DNA of 53,248 nt from Terfezia claveryi (taxonomy: Eukaryota; Ascomycota; Pezizomycetes; Pezizales; Pezizaceae): positions 1-53,248 of the forward strand of contig WHUX01000297.1 in assembly GCA_015179025.1 (NCBI GenBank). Direction: 5' to 3'. Both the position numbers and the translations under genes were made by a program. Every line of letters begins with the position of its first letter. The stretch's first letter is position 1. A model generated the notes under the pieces. It did not search any database and was not told where the DNA came from. It was given only the letters and a program-made list of their open reading frames with translations. Positions 45,771-53,248 of the stretch are shown here, one piece after another.

Positions 45771-45775
45771 CAGAA

Positions 45776-46347
45776 TACCAGTATATACTGATTTCTCTGC
45801 TTATTTGCACCACTGTATAGAGGTTGTGTGCTTACTCATTTTCTCGCTCATTTTCTTGCTCATTTTGTTACTCATTTTCTTGCTCATTTACACTCTGAAT
45901 TCTAGGCTGATTTGCCCTCTCAATTCTAGGCTGATTTGCTTGCTTGATTGCTAGCTGATTTGCTCGCTCGATTCTAGGCTAATTTGCTTGCTAAATTCTA
46001 GGCTGATTTGGTCACTCAATTCTAGAGTAATTTACTCACTCAATTCTAGACTAATTTGCTTGCTCGATTCTAGGCTGATTTGCTTGCTCGATTGCCAAAT
46101 AATTTGCTCGCTCAATTCTAGGCTGATTTGCTCACTGAATTCTAGGCTGATTTGCTTACTTAATTCTAGGCTGATTTGCTTACTCGATTCCAGGCTGATT
46201 TGCTCGCTCAATTCTAGGCTGATTTGCTCACTTAATACTAGGCTGATTTGGGTGGTGGATTCTAGGCTGATTTGGATTGTGGATTCCAAAGTAATTTGCA
46301 CAGTTGGATATATAGGCTATTTGCACTCTGATTTCTAGGGCTATTTG
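45776..46347. repeat. Second 24-bp minisatellite array, inverted relative to the first
   Basis: About 18 units of TTCTAGGCTGATTTGCTCGC plus TCAA (the reverse complement of the unit at 6791-7411) lie at 45895-46340. They are preceded by the same short units (ACTCATTTTCTTGCTCATTT) seen at the edge of the first array. The left border is the CAGAA duplication of A3 and the right border an LTR of family A at 46348. It may be a severed second copy of the 2.0-kb TIR element, but no TIR is visible here. Confidence 0.85.
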
Positions 46348-46847
46348 TGTCATGGGGTAACATCTAGCCCTACCAAAGGTACTTGGGCCCTTATAGAATG
46401 ACCCTAGAATCTATATGAACTCCAGGTACACCTTTAGTAGTATAGTGCAAACGTATTCTAATACTTATCTATACGAGTTAAGTATACAAAATGGGTATGA
46501 ATCTCAGAGTAGTTTATAATTATCTTAGATAGTTAAAACTCTTATAGAACGTCCATAGGCCCTTGAGGGAGCTACAGTACAAGTTTCATAAGTATCTGAT
46601 TAATGGTTCTGTAAAGTAAGATGGCATGCTTCATAACCAACTCTTCACTACCGGGCAGTAGTACTAGAGTTTACTACAGCAAACTATAGGTGCACGGAAC
46701 CTATAGCTTCTGTTTAAGTATATCTTGCTTGCATATATTCTATTGTCACTCTAGTTGTAAAAGGTAGGCCTGACTGGCCTATAATTTGTTATTAAAACAT
46801 AGAGAGAGATGAGCCCAAACAGGCCCTGAATATAATTGCTCAATGCT

Positions 46848-47482
46848 TTTTGAGATACAGGTATATGAGATATACACTATATCCAACAGGCAGAGGTAAT
46901 TCAACCAAGTATCCAATAAACGAGAAACTTGGGAACGGATCTAATAGGCTGGTGAAGGATGTTCTGGAGAATGTAGAGGACGTTGTGAATCCTGAAGAGG
47001 ACGCTGTAGAGCGTGCACTAGAAACGTAGAATATATAGGAGAATATATAGTAGAATGTATGAGTGAATGAGATTGATATATAAGCTGATCTGAACTAATG
47101 TCTGAAGGAAGGGAATTCCCCTCCTATATATACATGATTCCAGCAAGCTATAGTATAAGCCAGAGCGTGCTAAATGCATTCAACCTGATTACAACATACT
47201 CAATATATTTGAGTTTATAACAATAAAGTTTTACAGAAGTATAACTCAGAATATAGTTTGACATGTATTGTAAGCATGTGAATAGAGCTAAAACAGAGTT
47301 ATTAGAGCATGAATAATATAACTAACAATAGAGTTATGTATGTGAAAAGCATATGGAAATACTTAATCTATGTAAGTATTAAGCACATGGTTTAACATGT
47401 GGTGGAATGTAATTAGGAATGAATAATGCATGTGAATATGATTTGTGGTGTAAGAGAGAGCGTTTGAACGCATTTTTTAATA
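46848..47482 (-). repeat. 3' LTR of Copia element C
   Basis: 635 bp; element-sense start TATTAAAAAATG (TG changed to TA), end ATCTCAAAA where the sister copy has ATCTCAACA. Confidence 0.85.
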
Positions 47483-47599
47483 CCCCTCCTCACTAATCAC
47501 GGCATGAATGGTCAGTAAATAATTCAGCAGTCTCATTAAAAACCTGTATATAAAGAAAAAACCCTGTGGGAAAAAAGATTTTCATATATAGGAAAAGAG

Positions 47600-48130
47600 T
47601 ACTGTTGTGAATTATTTAGTTCCTAAAACATCTTCCTGTAGCAAGAATAACTTTTAGTCTAGATATTACTTTGGTACATATATCTACTAGATTATATGAG
47701 CCAAGTATATATAAGACTATGATATTGTTAATTTTAACAAAATCATAGAATAGTAAGTACTATTAATATCTTCTCTACAATCGTTTATATGAAAGTGGTA
47801 AGTCAGACCTACTGCTCCATCTCTATCTGTACTTATGAGAGCAGAAATAGAGGGAAAATCCAAGTTCTCTCAGAGCTTTTATAAACTATAATTGCTATTT
47901 AACTACTAAAGATAGTAAAATATATTCAGCTTCAACTAGGTAAGTATAAATACAAGTTTGCTTCTTTTAGTACTAGCTGATAGTATTGTTAGCTAGTTGA
48001 AAGATATAACTTGAAATTGATTTTTAATCATCTTTTATTATTTATCCAATTAATACTTATAAAGCTAGCTTGTAATAGTAAGCCTTAATATATATTGGAA
48101 TAATTCAGAGATAGAGAAAGCCAACTTTAG
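47600..48130 (-). pseudogene. pol: Copia RNase H C-terminal fragment
   Basis: Minus-strand reading with stops shows an FQLANNTISASTKRS-like segment followed by VEAEYILLSLVVK (the TEAEY helix of Copia RNase H, about 47938-47900). It then reads FVKINNIIVLYILGSYNLVDICTKVISR (about 47765-47645), which matches the end of Copia Pol where DLV-K-I..Y-I-G-DN-AD-TK is typical. RT, integrase and Gag are not recognisable in the short internal region. Confidence 0.65.
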
Positions 48131-48626
48131 ATATATTGTAATCATAAGATACATCCAAGACTAAATAATCTGTTGATATAGGAACATATCTATAATGTTA
48201 TCACCATCTTGGAATTTTATTCTTTGAAATCCAAAAGTAAAGTAACTGAATTATAAGATATTATACTAAGTCAAGCTAATATTTAATCAAGGTATGCTCA
48301 TTATGAGAGTCTAATAATATTAGAATAGTATTCACTTAATAGTATTTCTTACAATAAGTATACCACTTATTAATTTAATAGATTAAGTGGACCCTTTTGT
48401 ATTAGAAATAGCACTCCTTTTGCGTTTTTTTTTATACGCTGGAGCTTTAATACTAATAAGAATAAAGTCTGCTTCTGTTTCCAATGATAAATTGGTAGCC
48501 AGACTAAGAAGTATAGACTTCAATTTGGTATTTGTAAAAGTATCTTTAGTTGATAAATTATCAACTAGATTTGGGTATTATTTGTTGAAATTTGAGGATA
48601 TACTTGAATGTATTAGAACAAGTAGT

Positions 48627-48769
48627 ATGGGAACAACTAAGTGTTCAACCAAGTATTGTTATAAGTATGATCAATAATAGGTAGGATGGGAACCTAGGAA
48701 GGTTCAACCAAGTATTGGTAATAGAGGGTAAAATGGGAACCTATAGAGGTTCAACCAAGTGTTGTTAAT
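48627..48769. repeat. Three-copy tandem repeat within element C
   Basis: ATGGGAACCTA..GGTTCAACCAAGTATTG units start at 48627, 48686 and 48733; spacing is uneven (59 and 47 bp). Each contains a small inverted repeat (GGAACC..GGTTC). Confidence 0.75.
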
Positions 48770-48823
48770 TGTAGTAAAGCCATAGTAGAAGCGTTCGGTA
48801 ATGGTGGTTGAGGTAGAGCAGAC

Positions 48824-48836
48824 CAGGCTCATAACC
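48824..48836 (-). promoter_or_regulatory. Primer-binding site of Copia element C (half tRNA-iMet type)
   Basis: In element sense the 5' LTR end CAACA is followed by GGTTATGAGCC, complementary to the anticodon arm (CTCATAACC core) of eukaryotic initiator Met tRNA rather than its 3' end. Copia-type elements are known to prime from a half-molecule of this tRNA. Confidence 0.65.
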
Positions 48837-49471
48837 TGTTGAGATACAGGTATATGAGATATACACTATATCTAACAGGCAGCGGTAATTCAACAAAGTA
48901 TCCAATAAAGGAGAAACTTGGGAACGGATCTAATAGGCTAGTGGAGGACGTTCTGGAGAACGTAGAGGACGTTGTGAATTCTAAAGAGGATGCTGTAGAG
49001 CGTGCACTAGAAAGGTAAAATATATAGCAGAATATATAGTGGAATGTATAAGTGAATAAGATTGATATATGAGCTGATCTGAACTAATGTCTGAAGGAAG
49101 GGAATTCCCCTCCTATATATACATGATTCCAGCAAGCTATAGTATAAGCCAGAGCATGCTAAATGCGTTCAACATGATTACAACATACTCAACATATTTG
49201 AGTTTATAACAATAAAGTTTAACAGAAGTATAACTTAGAATATAGTTTGACATGTGTTGTAAGCATGTGAATAGAGCTAAAATAGAGTTATTAGAGCGTG
49301 AATAATATAACTAACAATAGAGTTATGCATTTGAAAAGTATATGGAAATACTTAATCTATGTAAGTATTAAGTACATGGTTTGACATGTGGTGGAATGTA
49401 ATTAGGAATGAATAATGCATGTGTATATGATTTGTGGTGTAAGAGAGAGCATTTGAACGCGTTTTTTAATA
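48837..49471 (-). repeat. 5' LTR of Copia element C
   Basis: 635 bp, colinear with 46848-47482 and with the solo LTR at 15667-16290. + strand start TGTTGAGATAC, end TTTTTTAATA. Confidence 0.85.
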
Positions 49472-49881
49472 ATACTTTATTATTAGTAGATATCTACTAC
49501 TCTGTTTCTGTCCCTATTACTGGCTTGAACGCTCCTCCAATAAAGGGGAATTCAGGGGACTATATACTACCCAGAGTGGGGTAGTGCTGGGGCAGTGTTG
49601 GGGCAGTGCTGAGGCAGTATGCCATCATCTGACCCATTACATGATTTGAAATCAACATGATAGAAACTTCCAGAAACTACTAGGAAATAGAACTACAAGT
49701 ATCACATGACCCTTCCAATGAGTCACGCTTATTACTATAATGAAATACATGAGTTACTATACCTTTATTATTATTTGCCGGCCGATACTAGTGGCCTAAT
49801 AATATTTTTTTCCACTAGGTTAAAAGTTGGTATGTAATAGAAGTTATATTTTATTGGGAAATTGAATATAACTTCCTTAAA

Positions 49882-50391
49882 TGGCTTCCTCAAAAAAGAG
49901 AGTCCTACTCTTAAATATTAAAGTTTTACTTTGTCACAAGGTATTGTTTTTAAATATATGTTGTTATACTGATAAGATTTGTTGATACCACACAATAATA
50001 TATAACTGTTCGGTCAGGCCTCCAACCTTTCCAATATAAGTTATTAAGTTTGTCATACATTTCCAGAAAATGTGGGACTATACAATTGAGTTACCAATTC
50101 AATTGTTTTAACTTTGGTGAAGAGAAACCAAGTCCGACTTTAGCAAAGAGGAACCAAGTCTTTAAATATGTATCTAAATTTTGAAGTATAAGTTGTATAT
50201 TTAATAACTTCCTATTAACAAGTACTTTTTATTGTAACCTTTAGCAATTATAATAAACTCTTTGTCTCGAGTTTAGTTATAACACTTCATACTATTGTAA
50301 TAGAGGTAGATATGTCTATTACTTTTTATAGAAGCTTGCTATTGTTACCACTTGAGACTTAAATAATAAAGTACTATATCCAATTAAAAAA
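49882..50391. other. Internal region of family-D element, no gene visible
   Basis: 510 bp of AT-rich sequence with many stops in all frames. A small internal duplication (AGAGAAACCAAGTC / AGAGGAACCAAGTC) lies near 50125-50160. It is too short to encode Gag-Pol. Confidence 0.7.
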
Positions 50392-51034
50392 TGTAAAGTA
50401 AGGTGGCGTGCTTCATAACTAACTCTCCACTGCCGGGTGGTAGTACTAGAGTTTACTACAGCAAACTATAGGTGCACAGAACCTATAACTTCTGTTTATG
50501 TATATCTTGCTTGCATATATTCTATTGTCACTCTAGTTGTAAAAGGTAGGCCCGACCGGCCTATAACTTGTTATTGAAACATAGAGGGAGATGGGCCCAA
50601 ACGGGCCCTGAATATAATTGCTTAATACTTTATTATTGGTAGATATCTACTACTCTGTTTCTGTCTCTATCACTGGCTTAAATACTCTTCCAACAAAGGG
50701 GAATTCAGAGGACTATATACTGCCCAGAGTGGGGTAGTGCTGGGGCAGTGTTGGGGCAGTGCTGAGGCAGTATGCTATCATCTAACCCATTATATGATTT
50801 GAAATCAATATGATAGAAACTTCCAGAAACTACTAAGAAATAGAACTACAAGTATTGCGTGACTCTTCTAATGAGTCACGCTCATTACTATAATAAAATA
50901 CATGAGTTACAATACCTTTATTTTTATTTGCCAGCCGATACTGGCAGCCTGATAATATCTTATTCCACTTATTCAAAAGTTGGTATATAATGGGAGTTAT
51001 ATTTTATTAGGAAATTGAATGTAACTTCCTTACA
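50392..51034. repeat. Right LTR of family D, 643 bp
   Basis: TGTAAAGTAAGG to CTTCCTTACA, directly followed by the GGTTC duplication. It preserves the empty target of C (AATACTTTATT near 50625) that proves C inserted into the left LTR. Confidence 0.88.
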
Positions 51035-51190
51035 GGTTCAATAGTTATACTCAGATTAATATGCTGGCTATATGCATACATATCCTAGCTATTAGCTATT
51101 ACTCTGAAGTCTTGGCATTATCCTGAATTGTGGATAATTATCCTAAACTTAAAGAAAATAATTCGGTAAAAATAAATAAAAAAATGAAGC

Positions 51191-52175
51191 TGTCACGGGG
51201 GCCCTAATGACTGATAGCACTCTTGTAACTATTAGGATGGCCGTAATTTCCTGCTGCAACGATATCTATTCCGCAACACAGAATATCAATCCTATAGCAG
51301 TAAAGTTTAGTCCAACAGTAGTTCCTCATGATGGATTTTATTTTGCAATACAAAATAAATCTTATGTCGCTTAAACATAAAGTTAACTCAAGACTTAGAA
51401 CTTTGTAGGCTTCATGTACTCAAGGTGCTCTTGCTTTCAAATACTCACTGATGGTAGAATAAATTCAACTGAAACTACTTGCACTATTTATATCCCGCGG
51501 TGTTCGTAGATATTCTTATGATAAAAATATTTTATAAAACGTGGGCCTACCTGTCACCTCGGAATTTCTTCCTAAGTGTTATGCCATCCACACCTTTGTT
51601 AATGTAGTTGCTATCTGCACTCATTGTAACAGATTACTAATCCGAACGTAGAGAATATTCTCATGTCTGCATGTTATACATACTTTGCTTATGGCTCGCT
51701 TATCCCATTAAAGAATTCTTATCCGAGACAACTAAATTCAATTTCAGATACGTTACCAATCCTCGATACTATCGAATTACCATCCAACAATTTCCGAAGG
51801 TATCTAATTATGTTTCCGGCAATATTCACTTAATAGTGTCTAGTGTCCATTGAAAATAATTTTCAACTGCACATAACTCTATGAATAGAGAACCATGGGT
51901 CACAAGTAGATTACCATTGGGAAGGTATCAACGCATAGAAGATTATAGAATCTTAGTTTATCTCGATACCTAAATTATTCACGGAGTTATTACCAATAAT
52001 AAGTAAACCTCTTCGTGGACCTATATGACCATATTAAAAGTCTTATATCTCCATTAGTTTAACTCCGATTATAAAAGGGATTGCAGAAATGGAATCAGGA
52101 CGAAGAGTAGGCCTAGATAGAACCTTGGAACATTCATTTTGGAGAACTTTATGTTTTAGCCCTACCTATGGCCTT
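51191..52175 (-). repeat. LTR of family A, truncated by family-B element
   Basis: Begins TGTCACGGGGG and follows the family sequence until GCCTACCTATGGCCTT-like text at 52175, where an LTR of family B starts. The left flank GAAGC (51186-51190) is the predicted target duplication; its partner should lie beyond the window, after the B element. Confidence 0.85.
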
Positions 52176-52854
52176 TGTAATGAATGGTACTAGACAGTAT
52201 TCATTCGGTACCATTTATACAATCTATATCTGTAGGCACGGACGTTTGTGTATTTCGGTTCTGCTGAGGTAAGACCTCAGAAGAGTAGGGAGATTACTAT
52301 GTGGGACGTTCCCAGAGGGAACTGTAATTAACTGGTGTAATCTATCTTATATGATTTGTGCTATCTATGCTATATGATCTTGATCTGATCGGAATATAGG
52401 CTTGCTTACTCTGTATGCTTGCTTGGTTGCTTCTTGTCTTTCTGTGGATTCCAGAGGGAATCCAGCGGCCTATTTATACTCCTCTGAGATCTGATGACTA
52501 AGGAAATAAATATAATAAAGGGTGGCACACCAGAAGGTGGTGCGCTGTACAAAAGGGGTCATGTGGCTATAGTAATGAGTCACACACCATAAACGATGGT
52601 CATGTGGCCATAGTAATGAGTCACACGCCTTAAATAGAGGTCACGCGGCCATAATGAGGGTGTCTTCATATGGCAAGTGCCATGGAACTTCCCATGGCAG
52701 ATTCCGCGTGCTATGGATGCTTATAAAGCAATAGGAGGTGGTAGAAGGCTAGTCCTTCAACCGAGAGGCTTAGTTACATAACATAGTAGTAATATAGGAA
52801 ATACAAAAGTATATAATCAATTATATAAGCAATGAAACAACGTTCTCCATTACA
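52176..52854 (-). repeat. 3' LTR of second family-B element, 679 bp
   Basis: Starts TGTAATGAATGG and ends CCATTACA on the + strand, an extended TGTAATGG/CCATTACA inverted pair. Element-sense TATAAATAGGCC near 52475. Confidence 0.87.
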
Positions 52855-52882
52855 CTTCCCCACATAGAAGGATTTCCTATCC

Positions 52883-53248
52883 TTACTTCTTTCGCTCTGC
52901 CATATTGGTTTCCATATGTCCTAAGATTTGATGCATTGTTAATACATTAGCCTTAACATGAATATCCTTAGTGTTTCCTTGACTCATGATTCTATCTCGT
53001 TCTTGTTGGATGAGAGCTCGGGTCTCATCTCTCGTTCATGGTCCTTGTTTTCCTTTAGTCCTTCGACGTCTCTTGAATGTATCTTCCATACTTCCGGTCA
53101 TCCAGAAGTCTTGAAGAATTTCGGTGGTGATATCCTTGGCATTTATCCAGGAATCATGTTTAGGAGTGTATCCTAGCCATCTGACCTTATATTGTCTTTC
53201 TCCAGTTCGAGGAGCTGTTCTGAATTCTAATACCTTTTCAACTTCATA
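52883..53248 (-). CDS. pol: Chromodomain and C-terminal tail of second family-B Pol
   Basis: Minus-strand frame entering from the right edge: EVEKVLEF..RQYKVRWLGYTPKHDSW, the chromodomain, then ITTEILQDFW and a basic RRRRTK stretch. A TGA at 53036-53038 is shared with the first copy, after which the frame stays open about 50 codons to TAA 52883-52885, including MSQGNTKDIH and ending MAERKK. Whether the TGA is the true end or a shared mutation cannot be told from two copies. Confidence 0.75.

Larger units (their letters stand above)
46848..49471 (-). mobile_element. Ty1/Copia element, family C, internally deleted, 2624 bp
   Basis: LTRs of 635 bp at 46848-47482 and 48837-49471. Target duplication ATGCT (46843-46847) / ATACT (49472-49476), differing by one transition, inside the left LTR of D. 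Element-sense polypurine tract GTGAGGAGGGG adjoins the 3' LTR at 47483. The primer site at 48836 matches the initiator-Met tRNA anticodon arm. The internal part is 1354 bp, far too short for a whole gag-pol, and carries only a degraded RNase H end. Confidence 0.87.
46610..49881. repeat. Left LTR of family D, split by element C
   Basis: Pieces 46610-46847 (238 bp) and 49477-49881 (405 bp) add to 643 bp, colinear with 50392-51034. A G-rich run (GGGGTAGTGCTGGGGCAGTG and onward) lies near 49575-49612. Confidence 0.88.
46610..51034. mobile_element. Family-D LTR element (non-autonomous), with family-C Copia nested in its left LTR
   Basis: TGTAAAG to CTTCCTTACA ends; perfect 5-bp duplication GGTTC at 46605-46609 and 51035-51039. 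Without the nested C element both LTRs are exactly 643 bp, and the internal part is only 510 bp (49882-50391). The internal part has no supported reading frame, so the element must have relied on proteins of a relative. Orientation is not settled: a TGG follows the left LTR and an A-run precedes the right LTR, which weakly favours plus. Confidence 0.88.
46348..51190 (+). repeat. Plus-strand LTR of family A, split by element D and truncated
   Basis: Pieces 46348-46609 and 51040-51190 are consecutive parts of one LTR (begins TGTCATGGGG). Element D sits between them with target duplication GGTTC. At 51191 the LTR is cut within its AAAAAAATGAAGC stretch by another LTR of the same family in the opposite orientation, so its remainder should lie beyond the window. 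Confidence 0.85.
52176..53248 (-). mobile_element. Second family-B element (3' part), running off the right edge
   Basis: LTR-B at 52176-52854, polypurine tract complement CTTCCCCAC, then the C-terminal pol region on the minus strand. It is less decayed than the first copy: CGA and TGG codons survive where the copy at 13200-13350 has TGA and TAG. Confidence 0.88.

Noticed and set aside
48387..48677. Plus-strand 96-codon frame in element C as a gene
   Set aside because: Element C is oriented minus by polypurine tract, primer site and RNase H; the frame is antisense to the decayed Copia interior and resembles nothing.
52958..53176. Plus-strand 72-codon frame at the right edge
   Set aside because: Opposite strand of the chromodomain and tail of family-B Pol, which has recognisable motifs.

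Overview
This is a repeat-dominated stretch of a eukaryotic, almost certainly filamentous-fungal genome. The signs are Ty3/Gypsy elements with C-terminal chromodomains (chromoviruses), a pogo/Fot1-type DNA transposon, a Ty1/Copia element, and decay dominated by C-to-T and G-to-A changes, as left by RIP or related fungal repeat mutation. I cannot name the species; a repeat-rich ascomycete is a guess. I see no confidently intact host gene, rRNA, tRNA or CRISPR array. The only non-transposon-like coding remnants are one or two unrecognised + strand pseudogenes (14870-17064 and 26266-27660).

Family names used here: A = chromovirus with a 1.46-kb LTR (ten LTR copies, two full-length 9.2-kb elements). 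B = a second Gypsy family with a 0.7-kb LTR. C = Copia with a 0.63-kb LTR. D = an LTR element with a 643-bp LTR and only 510 bp inside.

Layout. 1-8573 is a stack of three 5' ends of family A on the minus strand (Z in X in Y). Y's LTR carries a 2.0-kb TIR element (6267-8267), and Y sits in a family-B element whose 3' part fills 8574-14206. 14207-17064 holds a MITE, a promoter-like stretch and a degenerate gene split by a solo LTR of C. 17065-26260 is full-length element A1 (minus), followed by the second degenerate gene (to 27660) and non-coding DNA. 28685-35604 is A2, a 5'-truncated family-A element on the plus strand, whose LTR is split by a pogo-like transposon (32362-34951). 36584-45770 is full-length A3 (minus, perfect CAGAA target duplication). 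45776-46347 is a 24-bp minisatellite array related to the one inside the 2.0-kb TIR element. 46348-51190 is a plus-strand LTR of A split by D, which is itself split by C. It is cut at 51191 by another LTR of A, which is cut at 52176 by a second B element running off the right edge.

Relations between parts. Family A has Gag (coiled coil, capsid-like domain, one CCHC knuckle), an in-frame UAG, then protease, RT, RNase H, integrase and chromodomain. Its primer-binding region looks self-primed rather than tRNA-primed. Family B has an unusual Cys/His-rich segment between RNase H and integrase. Insertion order can be read from target duplications and nesting. Many single-base deletions in the gag-RT parts of A1 and A3 may be assembly errors.
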